Assembly (NCBI GenBank): GCA_002964805.2
Contig: PUDQ02000084.1
Coordinates: 496,001-560,000 of the forward strand
DNA from: Trametes villosa
Taxonomy: Eukaryota; Basidiomycota; Agaricomycetes; Polyporales; Polyporaceae
Reading direction: 5' to 3'
Length of the DNA: 64,000 nucleotides
Part shown: in pieces, positions 44,814-54,787 of the stretch
How the letters are laid out: every line of letters starts with the position of its first letter
Numbering within the stretch: position 1 is the stretch's first letter
Made by a program: the position numbers and the translations under genes
Notes under the pieces: model-generated
Told to the model about the DNA's origin: nothing
Databases searched by the model: none
The model's input: only the letters and a program-made list of their open reading frames with translations

Positions 44814-45512
44814 ATGCATATCATGCAGCCACATTACTCCGGAATGTACACGGAGGTGTATGTACCGTTTGACCGGAGCCACGTGTATCGGAGAATGTCC
44901 TATCAGATATTGGCATGCTTGGCAAGATGTCGGATAGGGCTGCGATGCTCAGCACTCCTGATCGATCCCCGCCCAGCGATGTCCGAGCATGCACCGATAG
45001 TGCTCGGGCCGGGCGGGGATCCGAAAGAGCAGCGGTGTCCCGGAATGGAAAGCGGTGGGTACCTACTCCGCTGGGGCGCCCGACGCACCGCTGCTGAATG
45101 GCCCGGAAATGAAGGTACGTGTATGCTATTCTGTCTCACGTATTGCTGTATAGCTGTACTGCTGTATTGCTGCACTGCCTGCTGAGGCTGCTCTGTGCTG
45201 GTAGAGCTTCTCGTAGGCCAGGTTTGCCCGGAGGGCCGTGTGTATGTATAAACTGCAAGGTTCTGTCGTGAAGATCTCGGTACACCCGGTGCGAGTTCAT
45301 GCGACGGAGGTCATGGTCTCTCCCAGAAAGAGTGGGCCTCGACGATGATCTTTCTGGGCTGCCTAATGCGGAAGAGGTCACAGCTGCTGTTACTAGCCAC
45401 GTGATGCGTCACGCAGGACGCGTAGGCCCAATGAGCGTCGCGTCCTGCTCGCCGCTCACGACGTTCTCCTCCCTCCCTCCTCCATCCTCCGCTACGCCTG
45501 ACGACTCTGAAG
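44814..45512. other. Upstream region of RPT6 with a possible small exon
   Basis: A plus-strand frame from ATG 44814 (MHIMQPHYSGMYTEVYVP) runs to a GT donor near 45113. What follows (45130-45185) is an imperfect repeat of CTGTATTGCTG-like units. No continuing exon was found. The RPT6 promoter should lie here. Confidence 0.3.
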
Positions 45513-46941
45513 ATGCCGGTCGCCATACATACGCCAACGCCAGCCACTGGGCTGAAGGCCTACTACCAGGCCAAGATTGAGGCGGCCGAACTTGAGATCA
45601 ACCAGAAGACACAGAACTTGCGGCGGTTAGAGGCACAACGAAATGCACTCAATGCACGAGGTGCGTGAGTGGCACCAGACGGAGAACCGCAGAAACTAAC
45701 ACTCGGATACTAGTGAGGCTCCTACGAGAGGAGTTGCAGCTGCTGCATGAACCTGGAAGCTATGTCGGAGAGGTGGTCAAGGTCATGGGCAAGAACAAGG
45801 TCCTCGTCAAGGTGCAACCAGAGGGCAAATACAGTACGTGTTCCGACTCGCTCCTGCGTGCCTATGCTCACTACTGTCTATCCCAGTTGTGGACTTCGAC
45901 TCCGAAATCGACGTCGCGACACTAACACCATCGCTGCGCGTTGCCCTCCGGTCAGACAGCTACACAATACACAAGATCCTGCCGAACAAGGTCGACCCGC
46001 TCGTCTCGCTCATGATGGTCGAGAAGGTGCCCGACAGCACATACGAAATGGTCGGCGGTCTCGATAAACAAATCAAGGAGATCAAGGAGGTTATCGAGTT
46101 GCCGGTCAAGCACCCCGAACTCTTCGAGTCGCTCGGTATCGCGCAGCCCAAGGGTGTCCTCCTTTACGGTCCCCCCGGAACCGGAAAGACGCTCCTCGCG
46201 CGTGCGGTCGCACATCACACGGACTGCAAGTTCATTCGTGTCTCCGGCTCCGAGCTCGTGCAGAAGTACATTGGCGAGGGCAGCCGGATGGTCCGCGAGC
46301 TCTTCGTCATGGCGCGCGACCACGCGCCGTCGATCATCTTCATGGACGAGATCGACTCCATTGGTAGCTCGCGAGGCGAGAGCGGGTCGGGCGGCGGCGA
46401 CTCCGAGGTGCAGCGGACGATGCTCGAGCTCTTGAACCAGCTCGACGGGTTCGAGCCAACAAAGAACATCAAGGTCATCATGGCGACGAACCGGATAGAT
46501 ATCCTCGACTCGGCTCTTCTCCGGCCAGGGCGCATTGACCGCAAGATCGAGTTCCCGCCGCCGGGCCCTGAGGCGCGTGTTGCCATTTTGCGCATCCACT
46601 CGAGGAAGGTACGTGCCCCTGTGCGGTTCGTCCCTTGAAGCGCCCGCCCGCTCACGTTGTTCTTCAGATGTCGCTCCAGCGCGGTATCAACTTGCGCGCT
46701 CTCGCGGAGAAGATGGGCCAATGCTCGGGTGCTGAGGTCCGCGGTATCTGTACTGAGGCAGGTATGTATGCGCTGCGTGAGCGCCGGCAACACGTCACGC
46801 AGGAGGACTTCGAGTTTGCGGTGGCGAAGGTCAGTAGGATTGTCGCTCAGCTTTGGTCTCTGCATGCTCATCACCGCGGCGCGATAGGTTCTCAAGAAGA
46901 ACCAGGAGGGCAACACTTCCGTCAACAAGCTCTTCTCATGA
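45513..46941 (+). CDS. RPT6: 26S proteasome regulatory ATPase subunit RPT6
   Basis: Five exons, 45513-45660, 45714-45833, 45887-46608, 46668-46829 and 46888-46941, keep phase and give 401 aa, the usual length. The N-terminus is the conserved coiled coil ([20 protein letters not shown]), followed by the OB domain ([20 protein letters not shown]) and the AAA domain: GPPGTGKT (Walker A), [11 protein letters not shown] (Walker B), ATNRIDILD and the arginine-finger region [28 protein letters not shown] and the short C-terminal helix are Rpt6-like. It is one of six Rpt subunits of the 19S base that unfold ubiquitinated substrates. Expected to be essential and single-copy. Confidence 0.97.
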
Positions 46942-47495
46942 TGTACCTATCGTATCGCTCGGACTTACGTCGATGTAGCTCCTTTCTTCATGATCTTCTG
47001 TTGGACGCGTGGGCCTTCCGTTCCTCGCCATATGCTATAACGGATGCAATGTCGCCGGCATTCCGTGCTCCTTTGGCAGATTGCGAGCAATGATTGGGGC
47101 GCCTCGCTATCAGCAACTTATAACACATCCTACACGTCGCATATATCTGCAGGTCAGGCATCGTGCATTCAGGTTACACGGGCACTGAGCAAATTTTTGT
47201 AGGGGCTGTGAATGCTTGCAGATCGCGTTGCATCCTGATGGCGCTGTGCGCCGTTGACAGATGGGCCCTGCACCGAACACCCTCAAGGCTTCCAGGACAC
47301 GCGTCGTGCGATGCGACTCATAACTCTGTTCGCAGATTGTTACCACCTTCAGTCGCCGGCTGGCGGCCCATCTCGTCTCACACCCATGCTCGCACTATCT
47401 CCGGTCGTCGACTGCGTCGGTAGACACCCTTCCTTGCGACTGCCCAAGGAACAAACCTAATCCGTAGCCCCTTCCATGCGTTCGCGGGAGTAACG
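46942..47495. other. Intergenic, no gene seen
   Basis: About 550 bases between RPT6 and the next plus-strand gene. No motif-bearing frame and no RNA gene recognised. Confidence 0.4.
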
Positions 47496-48842
47496 ATGTG
47501 CTCTCAATATAGCCGGCACGTTTGCTTTCTCACTCAAACTCTGCCTGCAAACCGCTTCATCCATGCGCCATTCGCTCACTCCAGCACACCCATTCTAACC
47601 TGCCTTGCTGCAGCCTCCTTCCGTGACGAAGCTAGCGTGGACGCTATAGCCTCCGCGCCGACCAGTGCTGCACCAAGCATGTCGACAACCGCTCTCAACT
47701 TCACCTTTGCGGAGGTTCCGTCTATGGACACTTGCGGCAATGCTACCATATCCTGGAACTACGGGGGGCCAAGCCAAGAAATCTCCCTCTTCGTATCGAA
47801 TGGATCTGCTACACCACCTACGTCTCTACCGCTCCTCGCTTTCGGGATCGCAGCTACAGCAGGAAACTACACCTGGCACCCAGTCAACATCACTTCCGGT
47901 CTCTACCAGATACTCGCAGTCGGCGCAGAGGTTCATAGCGCTTCCAACTATTTCGTCGTCACTTCCGTCAACACTTTGTCTTGCCTATCCACTTCACAAA
48001 CATTCCCTGCCACCGATACACATACACCGACGACCACTCCCTCCGCGCTGCAAGCTCTTCCCACCTCCGACAAGCCGTCCCGAATTGGAGCTATCGTGGG
48101 GGGAGTGGTTGGAGGACTCGTCTTCATCATCGCCCTTGCCGGCGCCTGCATCTACGTCGGTCTACGAGGCAGAGCCGTACCTGGGTACCGATGGCGGAGC
48201 TTCACCAGCGTAAGACGGGCGGGCGGACCCCAGCGCTGGAGTGGACTATCCTCCCATGTGGACATCAGCGCTCGAGACCCTCCATCTTCCCCTCATTCGG
48301 GCGCGGCTCCCATGTTCACGCCAGAACAGAAGGACTCCACTCCCCTGACAGCGCTTCCTCGCCTCGAACCTAATCGCCGCAAGCCTTCCTGCACGCTATC
48401 TGTCATACCCATGGCGGTGGTCTCCAACACGGCGAACAACGCGCCGCAAGCACCCCCGGTCACATACGCCCTGCGCCTCGACAAAGCCCTTCCGCCCCGC
48501 CCCTCCTCATACGTCGCCTCCATCGACCGGACATGCGGGACGCGGACGTTCGACACGGCGGATGCTGTTTCGGTGATCTGGCTGCGCCGGCACAGCACGG
48601 TCTCCCCTCCCACCCGTCGGCCGAGCGGCGCGTCCGCCGTCCCCTCGACTACGGCTTCGCAGATGTACGGCGTGAGGGACAGCATGTGGTCCACGTCCCT
48701 TGGCGCGCCCGAGCTCCCCGATCGCGCGACCCCGGACGTGTGGAGCGCGCATCGCGGGGCGCGGCATTTGGTGCGCTCGAAGTCGATGCTGGAGCTCAGG
48801 GGCAACCACGAACTTCATCCGTTGCCGGGTGGAGAGGCGTGA
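47496..48842 (+). CDS. KRE9/KNH-like single-pass membrane protein, copy 2
   Basis: The frame gives 448 aa from ATG 47496. Around residues 65-165 lies the Ig-like ectodomain (MDTCGNATISWNYGG, YTWHPVNITSGLYQIL), then a Thr/Ser stalk, a membrane span at about 197-221 (IGAIVGGVVGGLVFIIALAG) and a disordered tail. The tail carries three motifs shared with the other copies: QRWSGLSS, LPRLEPNRRKPS and ASQMYGVRDS. The N-terminal 45 residues do not look like a clean signal peptide, so an intron may hide in them. It shares its ectodomain type with copies 1 and 3 but at lower identity. Confidence 0.7.
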   Translation: MCSQYSRHVCFLTQTLPANRFIHAPFAHSSTPILTCLAAASFRDEASVDAIASAPTSAAPSMSTTALNFTFAEVPSMDTCGNATISWNYGGPSQEISLFVSNGSATPPTSLPLLAFGIAATAGNYTWHPVNITSGLYQILAVGAEVHSASNYFVVTSVNTLSCLSTSQTFPATDTHTPTTTPSALQALPTSDKPSRIGAIVGGVVGGLVFIIALAGACIYVGLRGRAVPGYRWRSFTSVRRAGGPQRWSGLSSHVDISARDPPSSPHSGAAPMFTPEQKDSTPLTALPRLEPNRRKPSCTLSVIPMAVVSNTANNAPQAPPVTYALRLDKALPPRPSSYVASIDRTCGTRTFDTADAVSVIWLRRHSTVSPPTRRPSGASAVPSTTASQMYGVRDSMWSTSLGAPELPDRATPDVWSAHRGARHLVRSKSMLELRGNHELHPLPGGEA

Positions 48843-49687
48843 AGATGCGTCGCGCGCCGGTTCGTACCTACACTTCTTTACACCGCGGTACCTATTGACC
48901 TTGCTTCATATGCAGCTAGGCCTCTTCCATCCTAGAACCGCACACGCAAATACACGAGTTGTCTTTGCTTCTGATGTGGCTCACGTTCCTCTCTTGATCT
49001 ATCACGTTTGTTGAGCAATGGGAGATTCGTGACAGTCGAAGTCGATGTGCCCTGCCTGAGCGATGGTTGCTGTGCATTGCTGCCTGATTGAGTTCCACTG
49101 ACTGAATGATTTTGCAGTCGTCCCGCGGCTTTACCTCACTCTCGCTTCATGCATATTTTCCTTTGTAGCCACGGTCGGTCTTGTAGCTTTGATCATCTTG
49201 CGTTTTCTCACAAGAAGACCTGCTGGTAGATGCCTTTTCTGCTACATGGGAGGAGTGCCCCAGTTCCGTCCCGGTAGGCTCGGATCTCAGAACCTACCAT
49301 CTACTTCGGCCTTGGCGAACACTATCAGACTTGAATGACTGGAGCTCTGGCAGTTGTGGCGCACACACCAAGATGGTCGTTGATGTCGTGCAGGTGGGGT
49401 AGTGAAGGGCGGCAGTGATAAGTGCCTGCACGATCTCTTCGTCGACACTCAGGTAGAACGCCACGACGGTGCTAACGTCAGACCGTCCTGACTACGGTTG
49501 GCTGGTCAGTAGGTGAAGGTGAGTACTTCTGTGCTGTACCGGAGGTGGTTTTCAAGAGGCTGAAACTATCTGCAACGGCCGGAGCAGGCAGCTATTCCCT
49601 ACTCGGAGCACCCAGAGCGTCCACAAGCCCTATTCCGCAGATACGGCTCTGCACGGCGACCTACGCACACAAGTCTCCTTCCCCGGG
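48843..49687. other. Intergenic between KNH-like copies 2 and 3
   Basis: No confident gene was found. The missing signal-peptide exon of copy 3 may lie in the last few hundred bases (a frame from about 49545 is open but not convincing). Confidence 0.35.
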
Positions 49688-51040
49688 TCCCGACAAACAG
49701 GTCTTGACCCATCTACCTCGACTTCGTTTCCGGATCCTGGATCGGCGTCGTCGACGGACTGCTTCACGGAGACGGTGACCAGTACCGACACCGTTATCGT
49801 AACTCCCCCTTGGCAAACTTCGGCAACGATGACGGACACATCTTCTGCAATGCCGACGAGCGTCGGCTCGGGACCGTACTTCGCATTCCTGACGACGCCG
49901 TCGCCGATGGACACATGCGGTTCGGCCACCATCCGATGGCAGTACCTCTCCAACGCCGCCCTCAATATCACTCTCCTCGTTTCCTCCACTGTTCTACCCG
50001 ATCCCGGCGACTCCAGCACGCCGATCATTGGTGTTCCAATCGCCACGGATATCGATGCAACGCTGGACTCATTCGCATGGTCGCCGGTGAACCTCACTGC
50101 GGGGCGATATATTATACGGGCGACGGGGCCGGGCATCGCAGCTGAGTCGTCTGTGTTCACTATCCTCAACGGTTCGGACACCTCCTGTCTCTTCCCATCT
50201 TCTTCGACATCTGGGATGTCGATTGTGCCCGTGCCGCTCGCAACGCTCGCAAGCAGTACCGAAGCTTCGCCTACGTCGTCGGCCACCTCTCTCCCTGTGG
50301 TGGGCACGGCCTCCGGCCGCTCGCACGTAGGCGCGCTTGCCGGCGGAATTATCGGAGCCACCGCCATAGTTGCAGTCGCTCTGCTGGCTGTGGCTTGGGC
50401 TCGTAGGCGTCGTACGGCCTCGCACGTAGACGCCGGAGAAGGGAGAGGGGAGAAGACGCCGAGCGGATGGTTTGGCCTCTCTTCTTCGCAGTCACTCGCG
50501 CGTTGCACCCCGACGATGGCCCCGAGACTACCGGAAGATGGAGTAGTATCTCACCACGACGACACGGGAGTTCTTTCCGGGCTTTCCGTCAGGCGTCTGG
50601 AACCTAATCGTCGCAAGCCCTCTACTTCATCCGCTGCCGCCCGAGTCTTTGCCACGCCGGGGAGCGAAACACATCCCACTCAAATGCAGGCGGCTTCTTC
50701 GCTCTCACCTTCCACTGTCTCGACAACCTCACAATCGCAATTCACAACAGACCCCTTTGGCTCAGACGAGCGCACTTTGTCCTCACCCCCGCACAGCTTT
50801 AGGCACAGCTCGGATACCATGGCCATGAGTCTGCTTGGCTCTCCCGCACCGTCTTCCGCGACTTCGCAGATGTACCGGGTACGGGACAGCGACACAAGTG
50901 CTTGGACACACTGGCGCTCACTCCGACGACATACGGACACAAGTCTCTCGAACGTTTCGATCTCTGCCCCCTTCGAACTTGACCCCTCGACGATGCCGCC
51001 TCTCCCGGTCGCGCACGATACGTCGTTTACCTCAAAGTAA
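49688..51040 (+). CDS. KRE9/KNH-like single-pass membrane protein, copy 3 (5' end unresolved)
   Basis: The frame is open from upstream of 49700 with no ATG before the homologous ectodomain, so a spliced 5' exon is needed or the gene has lost its start. The readable protein is about 450 aa. The ectodomain (MDTCGSATIRWQYL, FAWSPVNLTAGRYIIRATG) is close to copy 1. A membrane span follows (VGALAGGIIGATAIVAVALL), then a short tail with GWFGLSS, RLEPNRRKPS and TSQMYRVRDS. The tail is the type seen in copies 2 and 4, not that of copy 1. Note that where copy 1 has ATGG, copy 3 has ATACGG. Confidence 0.65.
   Translation, partial: SRQTGLDPSTSTSFPDPGSASSTDCFTETVTSTDTVIVTPPWQTSATMTDTSSAMPTSVGSGPYFAFLTTPSPMDTCGSATIRWQYLSNAALNITLLVSSTVLPDPGDSSTPIIGVPIATDIDATLDSFAWSPVNLTAGRYIIRATGPGIAAESSVFTILNGSDTSCLFPSSSTSGMSIVPVPLATLASSTEASPTSSATSLPVVGTASGRSHVGALAGGIIGATAIVAVALLAVAWARRRRTASHVDAGEGRGEKTPSGWFGLSSSQSLARCTPTMAPRLPEDGVVSHHDDTGVLSGLSVRRLEPNRRKPSTSSAAARVFATPGSETHPTQMQAASSLSPSTVSTTSQSQFTTDPFGSDERTLSSPPHSFRHSSDTMAMSLLGSPAPSSATSQMYRVRDSDTSAWTHWRSLRRHTDTSLSNVSISAPFELDPSTMPPLPVAHDTSFTSK
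49761..49866 (+). repeat. 106-bp segment identical to 10158-10263 (inverted)
   Basis: This is an exact match to the minus strand of 10158-10263, inside the ectodomain coding sequence of copy 3. Confidence 0.85.
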
Positions 51041-51779
51041 AAGGGATGTTCTTCATTGCACGAGCGAAGGAGTTGTCAGACATGTACTGGTTTGGTCCGC
51101 GTTCCCCGATCTATGCGACTTCTTTGTGGCCGGCCACGCCGTCACACGAGCTGGAAGCAGTGAAGCACAGATGTACCAGTGGCAAATCTGTTATTCTCCG
51201 TTATAATCCGGCAACTCTCACAGCGCAACCTGGCTACGGTCTATCCGTTGGGCTACTCCGGCGTCCCAACCATCTCCCACCAGTAGGTATCGGCCCTCCA
51301 CTTCCGAGTGTGGTTTGCCATCCTTCCCGAGGGCCTTCCCGCCACGCAAAGGCCGCACGGGGCGCGGGCGGCTTCTCTGCCAGAACCGCGCCAGAAGCTG
51401 TTCATCTTCGCATTCGACAGATCGCTGCGCGCGTCTTCATCATGATGCATTCCCGCCAGGAGGTCAGATATACTCGGCGAACCCGAGAAAGCCAGGCCTG
51501 TTTGCCCCTTTCTCCCCGACGTGTGGCCGCTACGCCAGACCTGAACCTACTCATCCCCGGTCCGCACTGCCCCAGTGGAGGCGAGCGTCCAGCGAGGGAT
51601 CAAACCACTCGTCCCTGGGCAACTGGTATCCCCCATCCCCCCGCCGTCCCTCGAGATACCACCCAAGGTGACGCTTGAAGCTGTCCAGGAGACGACGCCG
51701 ACACTCATTGCACCGTGCGCTAGCGCTCGGGATACGATCTTTCGCCTCAGTTCATCGCTGTCGACATCCCTGTTTCTTA

Positions 51780-53075
51780 ATGGCGCTACTGTCTCTCGAC
51801 CCCTACCCCATCTGGTCGAGCACACCAGTCGCGTCCACCCATCCTCCGTTGCCCACGGCCGCATTCAGGTTCGACCCAATCCCATCCATCTCAACCTGCA
51901 CGGAGGCCACGATCACATGGACGTTCTCTGGTCCTTCGGACTTGATTGTTGGGCTCCTTGTCGCGAATGCCACTGCACCACGTTTGGGCGGAGAGGAGAC
52001 GGGTTCCGAGATAATCGTTGTGCCCAATGGCGAAGTATTTGCGAGGGCGGAGGACTTTCGCTGGGACCCTACGGGGTTCGCCAGCGGGTGGTACGTCCTG
52101 CTGGGTAGGGGCACGGGAATCGACGCCCAGACCGCGCCTTTCATGATCGACGACTGCGCCACTCCATCTGACTCAACGTCGACATCGACATCGGCATCTC
52201 CGTCGACGCCAACGTCGACGTCGCCATCGTCCAGCCAGGGGGGACCCAGCGGCAGCATCGCGTCTGCGGCAAGCGGGTCAGGGTCCGCGGCCCCACAAAC
52301 ACTCCCCTCCGACACGCTGGACGCAGGGAACAAGCATGCCGCCGTCGTCGCAGGCGTCATCATCGCCGCCGTCACCGTCCTCATCACCGTCGTCGTCGCC
52401 TTCCTCTGCTTCTCCACCGCGCGCTGCCGCCGCGCCCGCGCCCGCGCCGCCTCCCCGCCGCAGGGGAAGCGGCGGTACCATTCCGCGCGCTGGCTCGGGC
52501 TGTCGTCGAGCCACAGCACGCTGCAGGCGGACCCCGACCCCGACCCAGAGCTGCCTGCGGGCACGCGCGGGGGCGCGGGCGTGGGCGACAAGCCGCGGCT
52601 GAGCGTGATCGAGATGCCACGCCCTGCGCTCCCACGCCTCGAGCCGAACCGCCGCCAGCCGTCCGTATACATCCCCTCGCCCGTCGCGACGAGCATCGTC
52701 CCGCCGTCGCCCAGCGAGTACTCCACTGCGACTGCGAAGCGCGGGGACTCACCGACGTCGCTGGCGAATTCCGGCGCGTACAGGACGCGGAAGCCGGTGC
52801 CGCCCCTGGACCTCGTGGATACTTGCGGCGGGGGTGATGGGGAGCAGGGCTTTGGGAGCGAAGGCGGGAGGTCGCCCGGGGTCAACTCGGCCGTGCCGTC
52901 GTCGGCGACGTCGAGGATGTACCGCACGCGCGATAGCCTCCAGACGCAGGCGACATCGGAGAAGGGCGAGTCGTGGAGGGCGCGGGCGTCGAGCATCATC
53001 GACCCGCACCAGTTCGGCGCCATGAAGACGATGCACACCGTGGTGCCAGACGTGCCCCCGCTCCCTTCGTTATGA
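51780..53075 (+). CDS. KRE9/KNH-like single-pass membrane protein, copy 4
   Basis: From ATG 51780 the frame gives 431 aa; it is open further upstream, and a 5' exon with a signal peptide is likely. The ectodomain is more diverged (CTEATITWTFSGPSD, FRWDPTGFASGWYVLLG), followed by a Ser/Thr-rich stalk, a membrane span at about residues 186-211 (VAGVIIAAVTVLITVVVAFL) and a tail with ARWLGLSS, LPRLEPNRRQPS, TSRMYRTRDS and a C-terminal VPDVPPLP. The segment TRKPVPPLD is shared with copy 1. Gene order is tandem with copies 2 and 3. Confidence 0.7.
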   Translation: MALLSLDPYPIWSSTPVASTHPPLPTAAFRFDPIPSISTCTEATITWTFSGPSDLIVGLLVANATAPRLGGEETGSEIIVVPNGEVFARAEDFRWDPTGFASGWYVLLGRGTGIDAQTAPFMIDDCATPSDSTSTSTSASPSTPTSTSPSSSQGGPSGSIASAASGSGSAAPQTLPSDTLDAGNKHAAVVAGVIIAAVTVLITVVVAFLCFSTARCRRARARAASPPQGKRRYHSARWLGLSSSHSTLQADPDPDPELPAGTRGGAGVGDKPRLSVIEMPRPALPRLEPNRRQPSVYIPSPVATSIVPPSPSEYSTATAKRGDSPTSLANSGAYRTRKPVPPLDLVDTCGGGDGEQGFGSEGGRSPGVNSAVPSSATSRMYRTRDSLQTQATSEKGESWRARASSIIDPHQFGAMKTMHTVVPDVPPLPSL

Positions 53076-53230
53076 GGGGAGGCTCCGGCTTCTTGATATC
53101 CATCCACAGGCGGTTCTGTAGGTTTATGCGGTTCGACGCACGGACGTAGCGGGTGAGCGGATATTATAGGATTGTGAAGCTGTACAATACTGTAGTGATA
53201 TACCCTGTCTCGCGACGTAGGCAGAGGGTC

Positions 53231-54290
53231 TCAGGCGGCCGAGTCAGGCTTGCCCCCCTCTGCTGCTGCTGCCTCTGCGTCCTTCAGCCGTTTGCCAAGG
53301 ATTTTTGCGCCAACCTAGAGCGGGAGTGAGAAACAGAGCTCGGCGTCTGGAACGGTGTACGTACGTTGCGGATGTGCATCTCCGCACGTTCTACGCCGAA
53401 CTCTTTACTCCGCTTGTACTGGTCGAGGGCCTCTTCAAGGAATCCGCACGCCTCGAGAACGGCCGCGAGGTTGAACGCAATCTCAGCATCCTCCGGCGCG
53501 AGAGAAGCGGCGACACTGCCCACGAGGTCAGACATAAAGTCACGGCTGTGACACGTTTGGGTACGCATACCGCAGGTGGTGAAGCGCAAGGTCGGGCCTG
53601 CTCACAGCAGAGACAATGTATGCGCTAGCAAGGTCTGGAGGTAGCGATTGAATGAGAGGCCGAATGTGACTTCAGGAGTATTCAACGTACTGGTGTGGGC
53701 ATCTGCACTTGAAGGTTGGAGTGCGATAGCCTCCTTCCATGCGGCAATAGCATCGTCGTACTCCTCTATCGGGCGGCAGTGTTACCTTCCTGCACGCAGC
53801 GCAGACCGTAGTTCACTCACTCAGGTGGTAGTGCGTGACACCGAGGTTGAACAAGGAACTCGCGGTCCGCTTGATGTCAACACTACGCTTGTACAGTTCC
53901 TGAAAGCGGGTTTGTGGGCTGCATGGACGACCTGTGGCGGAGACATACCTTCGCCGCCTGCACATCGCCCTCCTCCAGCTTCTGGGTACCCTCCTCCAGG
54001 CACTGCATGGCCTCCACCTCCGCCGGGTTAACCGCTGACGAGTTTGGCGTAGTCGAGGTCGCCCATCCTGCAATAGCACAGGGTCAAAAAGTAAAACAGT
54101 CTGATATGTGCGAAGTATAACTGGAGTACTTACGCTTAGCCAAAACAGGGAGTGTCACCCGAGAGACACCATGTGCCCGCGTGAAGGGTGCAGCAGCATG
54201 CAAGGGCCGCGACAGACACGTCTTCGAGGGGTGGAGAGCTGCCGTACGTGCAGCACGCGCAATTTGAGAAAGACCGGCTCTGGCAGACAT
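53231..54290 (-). CDS. Mitochondrial TPR-repeat protein
   Basis: Seven exons keep phase and give 240 aa: 54290-54134, 54067-53949, 53899-53821, 53765-53687, 53624-53571, 53515-53365, 53314-53231. The first 50 residues are Arg/Ala/Ser-rich without acids (MSARAGLSQIARAARTAA), a likely mitochondrial presequence. TPR-type helices follow: LEEGTQKLEEGDVQAAKELY, SSLFNLGVTHYHL, YDDAIAAWKEAIALQP and IAFNLAAVLEACGFLEEALD. The C-terminus is Ala/Glu-rich. TPRs mediate protein contacts; the partner is unknown. Exon 4 uses a weaker donor (GTTGAA), chosen because it keeps phase. Confidence 0.8.
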
Positions 54291-54371
54291 AGTAGGTGGT
54301 GGTCAGCGAGTAAGGCGCGACGCCGTCCAGCTGAACGCCGCTCGGAATTTGGAGGGTCGAGATGCAAAAAC

Positions 54372-54444
54372 TGATCGAGGCCGGGATCGAACCGACGACC
54401 GCTTGTGTGTAAGACAAGAGTGATAACCACTACACCACTCGACC
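54372..54444 (-). tRNA. tRNA-Val(UAC): tRNA-Val (anticodon UAC)
   Basis: The minus strand folds as a complete cloverleaf of 73 nt without intron: acceptor GGTCGAG/CTCGATC, anticodon stem CTTGT/ACAAG with loop CTTACAC giving UAC, and T-arm GTCGG/CCGGC around TTCGATC. The discriminator base is A. It reads GUA (and wobble) valine codons. It lies 81 bases upstream of the TPR gene on the same strand. Confidence 0.95.
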
Positions 54445-54787
54445 TTGCTAATTTAGGTTACAATTACATGTATATACTAATTGCAACAAATAACCTATAG
54501 GCAGTTGAACGCTCCGAGCTTTCTTCCAGGCTCTTACCGACGTTACCGTGCTCCCCCGAGTCCCTAGAAATTGCTCCTTGCTGAGGCTTGCTCTGTATGT
54601 CACGTACATGAGAGCTTCGGTATTCATGAGCTTCAAGAGATGGGCTTACGCTCACTTAAGCTGAATCTTAAGCTTGTTGAAGCCTGAGAAGTAGTAAGCC
54701 CATGACTACGATTTCTGACGTCATGTATCCCAGCGTGGCCGCCGCTGTCAGTGTCTCGATGTCATACAAAATCACACTCGCGGTATA

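Noticed and set aside
45952..46599. 216-codon minus-strand frame over RPT6
   Set aside because: The plus strand is an unmistakable RPT6, so the opposite frame is a shadow.
49630..50508. Long open frame on the minus strand opposite KNH-like copy 3
   Set aside because: It mirrors the codon bias of the real gene on the other strand; it has no motif and is explained as an antisense shadow. Similar frames oppose copy 1 (9633-10091) and copy 4 (51803-53107).
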